Shown here in pieces: positions 8,950 to 17,872 of a DNA stretch of 64,000 nucleotides. Below the pieces are notes generated by a model that was given only the letters and a program-made list of their open reading frames with translations, had not been told where the DNA came from and did no database searches. Origin of the DNA: Marinobacter sp. ELB17. GTDB taxonomy: Bacteria > Pseudomonadota > Gammaproteobacteria > Pseudomonadales > Oleiphilaceae. The position numbers and the translations under genes were made by a program. The stretch's first letter is position 1. Each line of letters opens with the position of its first letter. Location of the stretch: positions 1-64,000 of the forward strand of contig NZ_AAXY01000009.1 of assembly GCF_000169375.1 (NCBI RefSeq), in the 5' to 3' direction.

Positions 8950-10016
8950 ACGCTGAACACCAACGGCTATGGACTAGCTTGCAACAGCAAGGATTGGTAG
9001 AGGGGGCACCGCCAGCGCCGGGAGATGCAGGTTCGCCCTGGTATATCTCGGTGTTTATGGGCTTTTTTGGCTGGTTGGCCGCGCTGTTTTTGTTTTTGGC
9101 CATCGCGTTGCTGTTTTTCTTCGACCTGGAGCTAGATTGGTTTTTTGAAAGCCCGCTATTGCTTTGGACAATAGGGCTATTGTTGATTGGCGTTGCATTC
9201 TGGCTGCTGCGAAGTGCGGCCAGCGAGTTCGTAAGGCATATGGCGTTGGCGTTTAGCCTTGCAGGGCAGGGTTTTGTGGCCTGGGGCTCGTTTGGGGGCG
9301 CTGATGCTATAGGTGCCACGCTGCTGATTACTGGCTTTCAAATGCTTTTAGCGGTGTTTATGCCGGACTTTATCCACCGCGTGTTCTCAACTTGTGTAGC
9401 CGCACTTGGCTTGCTTGTGTTTGTCGAATTGCCCTTACTGAACGTGGTGGCGGGCGGCGCTGTGTTGGCTTTTACGGGCTGGGTGTGGCTGCATGAATTC
9501 CAGTTTCCGCGTATGTTGCCAGCGCTGCGAGCCTGGGGCTATGGTGGCGTGCTGGCGCTGGTTACCAGCAGAAGTGAGGTTGTGCTAGGTCTGAATTGGT
9601 CGGTGGGGAACGGAGTGCTTGATACGCTGCCCACGATTTATGGCTGGTTGACACCGTTGTTGGAAGGTCTGGCTGCCGTTTATATTGTGTACAACGTGTG
9701 CCAGCGCCTGAAGACAGCTGTTCGGGTTCAAATATTGGCGCTTTGCGCCCTGACAGCCCTGGTGTTAGCCAGTGCCGATGCGCCGGGCTTGCTGGTGTGC
9801 ATGATGGTCATCGTGCTGGGCCAAGCCGGTAGCAACAGCTTGCTGAAAGGCATCGGCATTGCGGGCCTACTGTTTTACGCCAGTGCTTTTTATTACCAGT
9901 TGCATGTAACCCTGATGGTTAAAGCCCAGATTTTGCTAGCCACCGGTTTACTGCTGCTGGCCATGCGCTGGTTGATGTTAAGACTGGTGAATGGCCAGGC
10001 GGGAGAGAGCCCATGA
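8946..10016 (+). CDS. DUF4401 membrane protein
   Basis: 356 residues if started at ATG 8946, which overlaps the previous stop as ATGA and has GGGGA eight bases upstream; ATG 8937 would add three residues. A soluble N-terminus (EHQRLWTSLQQQGLVEG) precedes about ten transmembrane helices, including a small-residue-rich segment (GQGFVAWGSFGGADAIGATL). Matches the DUF4401 layout. Central gene of the membrane trio, overlapping the third gene by ATGA as well. No catalytic motif seen. Confidence 0.85.
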   Translation: MNAEHQRLWTSLQQQGLVEGAPPAPGDAGSPWYISVFMGFFGWLAALFLFLAIALLFFFDLELDWFFESPLLLWTIGLLLIGVAFWLLRSAASEFVRHMALAFSLAGQGFVAWGSFGGADAIGATLLITGFQMLLAVFMPDFIHRVFSTCVAALGLLVFVELPLLNVVAGGAVLAFTGWVWLHEFQFPRMLPALRAWGYGGVLALVTSRSEVVLGLNWSVGNGVLDTLPTIYGWLTPLLEGLAAVYIVYNVCQRLKTAVRVQILALCALTALVLASADAPGLLVCMMVIVLGQAGSNSLLKGIGIAGLLFYASAFYYQLHVTLMVKAQILLATGLLLLAMRWLMLRLVNGQAGESP

Positions 10017-10552
10017 AACAGCGGTTAAGCCGCCGGATTATTGGGTTGCTAGCCTTGTTGGTCGCCTTGGCGATGGTGAACCTGTCGGTGTTCCACAAAG
10101 AGCAGCAGTTGGCTCATGGCAAGGTGGTTTATCTTGATTTAGCGCGGGTAGATCCGCGCTCGCTGATGCAAGGCGACTACATGACCCTGAGCTTCGCTAT
10201 CGGCCAGGAAATTCGCCGCGCCTTTGGACGCAGTGCACAGCAATTTTCAACGGCGAAAACGTCAACCCATTACGTCATTGTTACCCTCGACAGCCAGAAC
10301 AGGGCGAGCTTCAAAGCGCTGTTCAACGGACAAGATTTGGCCCCGGAGGAGGAGTTGTTGCGCTACCGGATACGCCATAACACTGTGCACTTTGCCACCA
10401 ACGCGTTTTTTTTCCAGGAAGGCGACGCTGAATATTACGAGGCCGCCAGGTACGGTCAGTTTCGGTTGAACGAACAAGGCGAACCCTTGCTGGTGGCCCT
10501 GTATAGCGACGATTTGAAGCAGCTGGGTCCACCCGAAAAAGCAGACCTTTGA
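10013..10552 (+). CDS. GDYXXLXY-domain protein
   Basis: 179 residues. One N-terminal transmembrane helix (about residues 10-27) anchors a periplasmic domain containing the family signature, here GDYMTLSF (Phe at the last position instead of Tyr), and a second conserved block, VHFATNAFFFQEGDAEYYE. The family is defined by this motif and has no assigned activity; the fold may resemble a peptidase-like or binding domain. It closes the DUF2157/DUF4401 operon with an ATGA overlap. Confidence 0.85.
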   Translation: MKQRLSRRIIGLLALLVALAMVNLSVFHKEQQLAHGKVVYLDLARVDPRSLMQGDYMTLSFAIGQEIRRAFGRSAQQFSTAKTSTHYVIVTLDSQNRASFKALFNGQDLAPEEELLRYRIRHNTVHFATNAFFFQEGDAEYYEAARYGQFRLNEQGEPLLVALYSDDLKQLGPPEKADL

Positions 10553-10633
10553 TCGCGAAAATGCCCAAACGTGCTGGATAATACAAAACCAGGTGTGTAC
10601 GGTGGGCGGCTAATTTTCGAAACTGGTCGATAC

Positions 10634-12226
10634 ATGTCTTTAAGCATGGCAAGCACTACCGATAACCCCCGTTCTACCTCCTCTGATTCTTCCCCCGCTG
10701 GCTCCGCAGATGCCCACCGCTTTGGTGATCCGGTTGTACTGGTTCTAACCATTGGCTTCATCTTGCTGTTCGTAGGCTGGTCGCTGACGGATGCCGACAG
10801 TCTTGCTGCCGTGATTGACGTGGGCTTCGCCTGGACGGCCAGGTATATGGGCACCTTTTTCCAGTTGTTGCTGTTGCTGACCTTCTTCATTGCGATGGGT
10901 GTGGCCGTTAGCCGCGCTGGTGCCGCCCGCCTGGGTGGCATGGAAAAGCCTGAATTCAGCACCTTCCGCTGGCTGTCGATGATTCTATGTACTCTGCTGG
11001 CGGGTGGCGGTGTGTTCTTTGCTGCTGGCGAGCCGGTGTATCACTTTGTGGTAACGCCACCGGCGTTTGACACCGAAGCCGGCACGGCACAGGCCGTTGC
11101 GCCGGCCATGGCTCAGGCGTTTATGCACTGGGGTTTCTTGGCCTGGAGCGTACTTGGGTCGTTAACCGCCATGGTTCTGGCTCACGCCCACTACGTTCAG
11201 GGCAAACCGTTACAGCCGCGTACCTTGCTGTATCCGGTGTTTGGCGAGCGCATTATGAGCAGCTGGTTAGGCGGCGTTGTTGACGCCATGTGCGTCATTG
11301 CGGTGGTTGCCGGTACCGTTGGCCCCATTGGCTTTTTGGCCACACAGATGAGTTTCGGCCTGCATGAGCTGTTCGGCGTGGCCGACGAATTCAGCACGCA
11401 ATTGGTTATTCTTGGCCTGCTGGCCGCTGTTTACATGGCCTCGGCGGTCAGTGGTATTCACCGTGGTATTCAGTTGCTGAGCCGGTTCAATGTCATTCTG
11501 GCACTGGTCATCGGCGCGGTGATCTTCGCGTTTGGCCCCACCCTGTTTTTAGTCAATACCTATGTGGCGTCTATGGGTGAGTATCTGACGTCGTTCTTCG
11601 CCATGGCCACTATGACCAGTGAAACGGCGCCGGAATGGTGGATGAAGTGGTGGACGGTATTCTTTTTTGCCTGGTTTATTGGCTACACCCCGCTGATGTC
11701 GATTTTTGTGGCGCGCATTTCCCGCGGTCGCACCATTCGCCAGACTATTTTGGCGGTATCCATTCTGGCGCCGATCGCCACCACCATCTGGTTCACCCTG
11801 CTGGGTGGTTCGGGTGTGTATTACCAGCTCACGGGTGTGTTTGACCTAACCGAAGCGCTGAACGCGTTCCGCTTTGATCAAGCCACACTGACGGTTGCCA
11901 AGAACTTACCCGGTGGCGTAGTGATGGCTGCAGCCGTACTGCTGTTGACCACCATTTTCGTGGCCACCACCGGCGATTCCATGAGCTATGCCATTGCCAC
12001 CGTAGGCGCAGGCCACGATGAACCGCACTACGCCATTCGCGCCTTTTGGGGCGGAGCCATGGCTATTATGGCGGCGATTCTGCTGTACATGGGTGCCGGC
12101 CAGATTGGTGTGCTGCAGCAGTTTATTGTGCTAACCGCCATTCCGGTGTCGCTGATTATTCTGCCGTCGCTGTGGACAGGCCCGCAGGCTGCGTTTGCCA
12201 TGGCGCGGGCGCAGAAGCTGATATAG
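10634..12226 (+). CDS. BCCT family betaine/choline/carnitine-type transporter
   Basis: About 530 residues from ATG 10634; the frame extends upstream to GTG 10571 and the exact start is uncertain because no strong ribosome site is visible. Twelve transmembrane helices of the BCCT fold. The signature region WWMKWWTVFFFAWFIGY followed by FVARISRGRTIRQ is present. These carriers move quaternary-amine osmolytes or nutrients with Na+ or H+. The C-terminal tail after the last helix is short (ARAQKLI), unlike the long osmosensing tail of BetP, so osmotic gating of that kind is unlikely. Confidence 0.9.
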   Translation: MSLSMASTTDNPRSTSSDSSPAGSADAHRFGDPVVLVLTIGFILLFVGWSLTDADSLAAVIDVGFAWTARYMGTFFQLLLLLTFFIAMGVAVSRAGAARLGGMEKPEFSTFRWLSMILCTLLAGGGVFFAAGEPVYHFVVTPPAFDTEAGTAQAVAPAMAQAFMHWGFLAWSVLGSLTAMVLAHAHYVQGKPLQPRTLLYPVFGERIMSSWLGGVVDAMCVIAVVAGTVGPIGFLATQMSFGLHELFGVADEFSTQLVILGLLAAVYMASAVSGIHRGIQLLSRFNVILALVIGAVIFAFGPTLFLVNTYVASMGEYLTSFFAMATMTSETAPEWWMKWWTVFFFAWFIGYTPLMSIFVARISRGRTIRQTILAVSILAPIATTIWFTLLGGSGVYYQLTGVFDLTEALNAFRFDQATLTVAKNLPGGVVMAAAVLLLTTIFVATTGDSMSYAIATVGAGHDEPHYAIRAFWGGAMAIMAAILLYMGAGQIGVLQQFIVLTAIPVSLIILPSLWTGPQAAFAMARAQKLI

Positions 12227-12291
12227 CAGGTGGGTGTTCCGTCTGGCGTTATAGAGTTATCTATAAAGAGCTAAGGCCGGGCGGGGCGTGT

Positions 12292-12987
12292 TCAGGCCGG
12301 CAGGCGCTGCATTCGGTAGCGTCTTTCCGGCCGGCCAATACTGCCATAGGTAACCTCAGCCGCCAGGGTTCTGGTGCCGGTCATATATTCCAGGTAGCGT
12401 CTGGCTGTGGTGCGCGATGCACCCATGGCGCCGCCTACTTCCTCTGCACTCCAAGGCTTGCCGTCGGCAACGACCTCACGAATCCGGTCCAGCGTAATCA
12501 CATCAATGCCTTTGGGCAGTCGGTGATGGCTGTCGTTGCCATTTTCGCCGCTGTTGCGCGGGAGCAGGGCGTCTACTTCGTCCTGACCTAAATGCTTCAG
12601 TGCCGACAGGCGTTCAACATGGTCACAGAAGCGGTTAATGGCCTCTTCCAGGCGTTCGAACGCCAAGGGTTTCAGGATGTAATCAAACACGCCACCGCGC
12701 AGGGCGGTCCGCAATGTTTCTACTTCTTTGGCGGCGGTGATCAGGATCACGTCGCTGCTGCTATTACTGGCGCGCAGCTCACGCAGCAAATCTAATCCGT
12801 TGCCGTCGGGGAAATACACGTCTAGCAGTATCAGGTCAGGCTTTAATACTTCGGCCTGTTCGCGTGCATCGGCCAGGGTATGGGCAATGCCGCAAAGTTC
12901 TACCTGCTCTAACCGCTGGATAAAGCGGCGCTGGATTTCCGCAATCTGGCGGTCGTCTTCAGCAATCAGCAGTCGGATGGGGGGCAA
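12292..12987 (-). CDS. CitB/DcuR-type response regulator
   Basis: 231 residues. N-terminal receiver with phospho-acceptor Asp56 (LLLDVYFP), acidic pocket EDD (10-12) and conserved Lys in YILKPLAFERL. The C-terminal helix-turn-helix (EVGGAMGASRTTARRYLEYM) is of the CitB type. It overlaps the kinase gene upstream by 22 bp. By position and class it should activate the divergent tctCBA operon in response to a carboxylate. This pairing differs from the OmpR-type TctD found with tct genes in enterobacteria. Confidence 0.9.
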   Translation of the reverse strand: MPPIRLLIAEDDRQIAEIQRRFIQRLEQVELCGIAHTLADAREQAEVLKPDLILLDVYFPDGNGLDLLRELRASNSSSDVILITAAKEVETLRTALRGGVFDYILKPLAFERLEEAINRFCDHVERLSALKHLGQDEVDALLPRNSGENGNDSHHRLPKGIDVITLDRIREVVADGKPWSAEEVGGAMGASRTTARRYLEYMTGTRTLAAEVTYGSIGRPERRYRMQRLPA

Positions 12988-14612
12988 GGTTGGCTCCTTC
13001 CGGTGGGTGTTTTTGGTAAATATAAGGTGAAGCGGCTGCCGCCAGCGGCTTTCAGGTTTTCCACCGTCACCGAGCCACCCCAGCTGTCCAGAAACTGGCG
13101 CACCAGATGCAAGCCAAAACCGTGATGGGTGCCTGTTTTGCTGGTAACACCCTTTTCAAACATTCGGTTTTGAACTTCCAGAGGAATGCCCGGGCCTTGG
13201 TCTTCCACCTCGAAAATCAGCTCTTGGCCAAGATCGGTCATCGACAGCTGTACCCGGCCATTGGCACCGGTATGTCGACGAGTGGCTTCCAGCGCGTTAT
13301 CAATCAGGTTGCCGAGTACGCTTACGAGTTGTTCTCGCGGTAAATTGTGCGGCAGGTCAGTCATCTGGCTATCCGGGTCTATGTCCAGATGCAGGCCCAT
13401 TTCCCGGGCACGGTTGTGTTTGCCCAACAGGCAACCGGCAATGATGGGGTCAGGCACGGCTTCCAGCAGCAAGTGAATCAGTGCCTGATGGCTGCTGACT
13501 TCGCTGCCAATAAGCCCCAGAGCGTCGTTGTAGGCACCCAACTGTATCAGCCCTGCGATGGTGTGCAGCTTATTGGAGTATTCGTGGGTTTGGCTGCGCA
13601 GAGTGTCGGCGTATTGCTGGATGCGGGTGAGCTGCTGGCTGACTTGATCCAGCTCGTTACGCAAACGGAAGCTGGCCACCACGCCAATTATGTCGGCGCC
13701 TTGGCGCATTGGCAGCCGGTTGACCACCATCTGGCGGTTGCGCAGCCACACTTCGCGGTCGAAATCTGGCGTGCCGGTGGCCAGAACGGACATTAAACCG
13801 CTCTCCGGCAGTATCTCGTGAATTGGGCGCCCTGCCACCGGCATTTCGGTATCAAGCCCAAGAGTGACCAGGGCCGCACGATTCACCGTGGTAATAATGC
13901 CGTCGCGGTTAATGGCAATAATGCCTTCACGCACCGATTGCAGCGTAGCGTTGCGCTCTTGGAACAGACCGGCGATTTCCTCTGGTTCCAGGCCAAAAAT
14001 AGCGCGCTTGAAACGACTGGCAATCACCACCGCCGCCAGAATGCTAATCAGTAAAACCACCCCCAGAACCCCGTAAAGGACAAAATTGTATCGCTGCACG
14101 GTGGCCTCTACCTGGCTTACGCTGTAGCCCACCGACACGATTCCAATAATAGAGCCACTGCCGGGTTCGAACACCGGCGCTTTGCCTCGCATGGATTCGC
14201 CAAGGTTGCCGAGCGCACGGGCGACATAGCCCTTACCCTCCACCAGTGCGCGGCGGCCATAATCGCCTTCGTCGTCGGCCATGGAACGACCGATGCGCTC
14301 GGGTAAAGGGTGCGCCAGGCGAATGGCGTTGTGATCGCCAATCACAATAAACAGGGCTTCGTTGGTTCGGGCCAGGGTGCGGGTGAGGGTGTTGAGGTCG
14401 TCAAGATTCCGTTGCTGTATACCACGGATAACCGCAGGGCTGGCAGCAATGGTTTTGGCGACCATCAAGGCCCGTTGGCCAATCTCGTTGTACAGGGATT
14501 CGCTGAGGTAATAACCGGCAAACACGCCAATAAACACGGTCTGTAGAGCGCTTACCAGGCCAAGGGTGAGAATCATGCGGGTTTTAAGTTTTGTGCGTCG
14601 CTTTACAGGCAT
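12966..14612 (-). CDS. CitA/DcuS-type sensor histidine kinase
   Basis: 548 residues. TM1 (about 13-35) and TM2 (about 178-200) bracket a single periplasmic sensor (PDC/Cache-like) domain, followed by a cytoplasmic PAS domain (about 215-320), a SpoB-like dimerisation helix with probable phospho-His343 (QTHEYSNKLH) and an ATPase domain with the N box (NLIDNALEAT) and G boxes (DQGPGIP, GFGLHLV). Such kinases sense citrate, succinate, fumarate or malate outside the cell. Cotranscribed with the response regulator and divergent from tctC, so a tricarboxylate is the likely signal. Confidence 0.9.
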   Translation of the reverse strand: MPVKRRTKLKTRMILTLGLVSALQTVFIGVFAGYYLSESLYNEIGQRALMVAKTIAASPAVIRGIQQRNLDDLNTLTRTLARTNEALFIVIGDHNAIRLAHPLPERIGRSMADDEGDYGRRALVEGKGYVARALGNLGESMRGKAPVFEPGSGSIIGIVSVGYSVSQVEATVQRYNFVLYGVLGVVLLISILAAVVIASRFKRAIFGLEPEEIAGLFQERNATLQSVREGIIAINRDGIITTVNRAALVTLGLDTEMPVAGRPIHEILPESGLMSVLATGTPDFDREVWLRNRQMVVNRLPMRQGADIIGVVASFRLRNELDQVSQQLTRIQQYADTLRSQTHEYSNKLHTIAGLIQLGAYNDALGLIGSEVSSHQALIHLLLEAVPDPIIAGCLLGKHNRAREMGLHLDIDPDSQMTDLPHNLPREQLVSVLGNLIDNALEATRRHTGANGRVQLSMTDLGQELIFEVEDQGPGIPLEVQNRMFEKGVTSKTGTHHGFGLHLVRQFLDSWGGSVTVENLKAAGGSRFTLYLPKTPTGRSQPCPPSDC

Positions 14613-14804
14613 AGGCGTCCGTCCGCTTGGTCCATCGGCGCTGCGCGCCCGGAATTATCAGGTTAAAACACCGTAAGCGGTTTTGCTCGTGAACTTTATG
14701 CACAGAATGAACGTTAGTTTTTTTATATCCGTTACGCCCGCAAACTTCAGCAACTACGCATTGCCTTCTATTCTGTTTGGTGAAACAACAAAAAGGTGAT
14801 GTGT

Positions 14805-15782
14805 ATGTTTATTAAAAGAGCAATAACACTCGCGGCGACGGCCGCTTTCAGTATGTCTGCCATGGCCTGGCAGCCTAGCGGAAAAGTAGAGTGCCTGGCT
14901 CCGGCTGACCCGGGCGGCGGCTGGGATTTCACCTGCCGCAGCGTTGGCAACGTTATGCAGCAGCTTAAGCTGGTAGAAGGCTCTGTACAAACCGTCAACA
15001 TGGCTGGCGCCGGTGGCGGCGTGGCTTATGCCCACACGGTCAGCAAGCGTAAAAACGATGACAAGCTGATTGTTGCAGCGTCGACCGCGACTACCACACG
15101 CTTGGCACAGAAGCAGTTTCCGGGTATGGACGCGTCTATGGTGAAGTGGATCGGCGCTTTGGGAGCCGACTACGGCATTATCGCCGTGAGCAAAGATTCC
15201 GAGTACCAAAACCTCAACCAGTTGATGGATGCGCTGAAAGAAGACCCGCGCGCGGTCAAGTTTGCCGGCGGCAGTGCTCGCGGCGGTTGGGACCACTTGA
15301 AAGTGCTGATTGCAGCAAAAGCGGCGGGTGCCGACAAGCTGCCTTCCATTCCTTATCTGTCTTATAACAACGGCGGCGAAGCCATGACCCAGGTAGTGGG
15401 TGGCCAGGTGGATGCCTTTACCGGTGACGTATCTGAAGCGACCGGCTTTATGGAATCGGGCGATTTGCGCGTACTGGCGGTGCTTTCCGAAGAACGTCTG
15501 CCGGGCAAATTTGGCAACATACCTACCGCCCGCGAACAGGGTATTGATGCGCTTGGCCCTAACTGGCGCGGGTTTTATATGCCCAAAGACACCTCGGAAG
15601 AAGCTCAGCAATACTGGGTAGAGGCGATGGACACTATTTACGCCAGCGAAGAATGGAAAGCCGTGATGAAAAGCAACGGTTTGATTCCGTTCCATCCCAA
15701 GGCTGGCGAGTTTGAAAGCTTTGTAACCAACCAGGTGCAGGACATTGAAAACCTGTCCCGGGAAATCGGTCTACTAAAATGA
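14805..15782 (+). CDS. tctC: tripartite tricarboxylate transporter, periplasmic binding protein
   Basis: 325 residues from ATG 14805, set by a strong ribosome site (AAGGTGAT, six-base gap). Signal peptide about 1-21 (cleavage after SAMA). The Bug/TctC fold is shown by APADPGGGWDFTCR near the N-terminus and GGSARGGWDHL and GGEAMTQVVGGQVDAFTGD further on. It captures a carboxylate in the periplasm for TctAB. First gene of tctCBA, with about 190 bp to the divergent CitAB-like genes that probably control it. The exact ligand (citrate, tricarballylate or other) is unknown. Confidence 0.93.
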   Translation: MFIKRAITLAATAAFSMSAMAWQPSGKVECLAPADPGGGWDFTCRSVGNVMQQLKLVEGSVQTVNMAGAGGGVAYAHTVSKRKNDDKLIVAASTATTTRLAQKQFPGMDASMVKWIGALGADYGIIAVSKDSEYQNLNQLMDALKEDPRAVKFAGGSARGGWDHLKVLIAAKAAGADKLPSIPYLSYNNGGEAMTQVVGGQVDAFTGDVSEATGFMESGDLRVLAVLSEERLPGKFGNIPTAREQGIDALGPNWRGFYMPKDTSEEAQQYWVEAMDTIYASEEWKAVMKSNGLIPFHPKAGEFESFVTNQVQDIENLSREIGLLK

Positions 15783-16225
15783 CCGGCATGGGCGACCGTA
15801 TTCTGGGCTTGTTTCTGCTGGTTGTGGCGGTTGCCTATGGCTGGGTAGCGCAGCAATGGCCTGAGCCCTTCGGCGGTGCCGAGGGCGTAGGGCCAGAAAC
15901 TTTCCCCACCATTCTGGCGATTGTGCTGGTGGTGGGCAGCCTGTACCTGATGATTAAACCAGACGCCGATGCCAAATGGCCGGTGGGCAAGTCCGCTTTG
16001 GAACTGGTGATTTCGATCATTGTGCTGGTTGTTTATGCGCTGCTGCTTGAGCCATTGGGCTTTATTATTTCCACTACGCTGGCGGTTGGCATTTTAAGCT
16101 GGCGCATGGGTGCGCCGCCACTGCGGGCATTTGTGACCGGTTTGATCAGTGCCGTTGTGGTGTTTGGATTGTTCAACTATGGCTTGTCGCTGAGCCTGCC
16201 TAACGGCCTGCTGGGAGGCTCCTGA
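15779..16225 (+). CDS. tctB: tripartite tricarboxylate transporter, small membrane subunit
   Basis: 148 residues with four hydrophobic helices, the small subunit of the TctCBA system. It overlaps tctC by ATGA and ends two bases before tctA, so the three proteins are made together. Sequence conservation in TctB is low across the family; the call rests on size, helix pattern (including GFIISTTLAVGILSWRMG) and position between tctC and tctA. Confidence 0.9.
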   Translation: MTGMGDRILGLFLLVVAVAYGWVAQQWPEPFGGAEGVGPETFPTILAIVLVVGSLYLMIKPDADAKWPVGKSALELVISIIVLVVYALLLEPLGFIISTTLAVGILSWRMGAPPLRAFVTGLISAVVVFGLFNYGLSLSLPNGLLGGS

Positions 16226-16227
16226 CC

Positions 16228-17754
16228 ATGGAAACTATTGGCTTTCTGATGGACGGGTTTGCGGTGGCGCTAACGCCGTACAACCTGATGTTTGCGCTGT
16301 TCGGCGCCTTTGTGGGCACCCTGATTGGCTGCTTGCCAGGCCTGGGCCCGGCTAACGGCGTTGCCATTCTTATTCCGCTGGCCTTCACCTTGGGGCTTCC
16401 GCCGGAAACGGCGATGATTCTGCTGACCTCGGTTTATGCCGGTGCTATGTACGGCGGGCGAATTTCGTCCATCCTGCTAAACATACCGGGCGACGAGCCA
16501 GCCATGATGACCTGCCTGGACGGCTATCCCATGGCGCAACAAGGCCGTGCGGCAGATGCTTTGGCTATTTCAGCGATTGCGTCCTTTGCGGGGAGTCTGA
16601 TCGGCACGATAGGGCTGATCATATTGGCACCGGTGCTGGCGCGATTCGCACTGACCTTCGGGCCGGTGGAATACTTCGCCCTGTTTATGCTGGCGTTCGC
16701 CACTCTTGGCGGCATAACCGGCAAAAATCCGATGAAAACGGTGATTGCTGCAGCGCTTGGCATCATGATTTCCACCGTGGGTATCGACATATCCACCGGC
16801 ACTCAGCGTTATACCGCCGGTGTGTTGGAGATGTATGAAGGTATCGACTTCATATTGGCGATTGTTGGGCTGTTCGCCATATCCGAGCTGTTGTTTTTTG
16901 TTGAAGCACGAATGGGCAAAGGCCGCAGCAAAGTGAAGGTAGGGAAACTGACGCTGAGTTTCAAAGAAATTGTGTCGACTATCCCCACCCAACTGCGCGG
17001 TGGTGTGCTGGGTTTTATTGCCGGCGTGCTGCCGGGTGCTGGTGCGTCTTTGGGCAGCTTTATCAGCTACACCCTGGAAAAGTCGGTGATCGGCAAAAAA
17101 GGTCGCTTTGGCGAAGGTGACATTCGCGGTGTAGTGGCGCCGGAAGCGGGCAACAACGGTGCGGCATCGGGCGCTTTGGTACCCATGCTGACCCTGGGAG
17201 TGCCGGGCAGTGGCACCACAGCGGTGTTGCTGGCCATGCTGATTTCCCTGAATATCACGCCGGGGCCGTTAATGTTCACGCAGAACGCCGACATTGTGTG
17301 GGGGGTGATCGCTGCGCTGTTGATTGGCAACGTATTGCTGCTGATACTGAACATTCCGATGATTGGCGTGTTTGTTCGGCTGCTGTCGGTGCCGCCGATG
17401 TACCTGCTGCCGATTGTGACCATGGTAGCGTTTGTGGGTATTTACTCCATTAGCCACAGCACCTTTGATCTGTACTTCATGATTGTGTTTGGAGTTGGCG
17501 GGTTTATTCTGCGCAAGCTGGAAATTCCCATGGTACCTATTATTCTAGGCCTGCTGTTGGGGCCAGAAATGGAAAAAAACCTGGGTCACGCGTTGATATT
17601 GTCTGACGGAGACTGGATGACACTCTGGTCTAGCCCCTTGGCCATTGGTTTGTGGCTGGTTGCTGGTTTGGGCCTGGTGCTGCCGACGCTGGTCGGGCCA
17701 ATAATACGCCGGCGCATGCGCTCTGCCATCAAGGAGGGCCCAGTGAGCGATTAA
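16228..17754 (+). CDS. tctA: tripartite tricarboxylate transporter, large membrane subunit
   Basis: 508 residues with about 11-12 membrane helices; the solute-translocating subunit. Two signature blocks of the family are clear: GCLPGLGPANGVAILIPL near residue 35, and the second copy around residue 260 with FIAGVLPGAGASLGSF, followed by PEAGNNGAASGALVPMLTLG. The Na+-coupled carrier works with TctC and TctB. The operon ends at the terminator at 17797. Confidence 0.95.
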   Translation: METIGFLMDGFAVALTPYNLMFALFGAFVGTLIGCLPGLGPANGVAILIPLAFTLGLPPETAMILLTSVYAGAMYGGRISSILLNIPGDEPAMMTCLDGYPMAQQGRAADALAISAIASFAGSLIGTIGLIILAPVLARFALTFGPVEYFALFMLAFATLGGITGKNPMKTVIAAALGIMISTVGIDISTGTQRYTAGVLEMYEGIDFILAIVGLFAISELLFFVEARMGKGRSKVKVGKLTLSFKEIVSTIPTQLRGGVLGFIAGVLPGAGASLGSFISYTLEKSVIGKKGRFGEGDIRGVVAPEAGNNGAASGALVPMLTLGVPGSGTTAVLLAMLISLNITPGPLMFTQNADIVWGVIAALLIGNVLLLILNIPMIGVFVRLLSVPPMYLLPIVTMVAFVGIYSISHSTFDLYFMIVFGVGGFILRKLEIPMVPIILGLLLGPEMEKNLGHALILSDGDWMTLWSSPLAIGLWLVAGLGLVLPTLVGPIIRRRMRSAIKEGPVSD

Positions 17755-17796
17755 ACGCTCCGGTAAGCCGCCACGGCGGATAAATTACGCAGGTTG

Positions 17797-17824
17797 CACC
17801 GGGCTTTGCCCGGTGTTTTTTATT
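17797..17824 (+). terminator. intrinsic terminator of the tctCBA operon
   Basis: caccggg (17797-17803) pairs with cccggtg (17809-17815), loop ctttg, followed by TTTTTTATT. Confidence 0.88.
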
Positions 17825-17872
17825 GAAAAACCGTTACACTCGAACGAATTTGCTCCTACCGCTCAGGATGTT

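Noticed and set aside
12250..12265. Inverted repeat tatagagttatctata between the BCCT and response-regulator genes
   Set aside because: Six-base stem without a T tract; too weak to call a terminator or operator.
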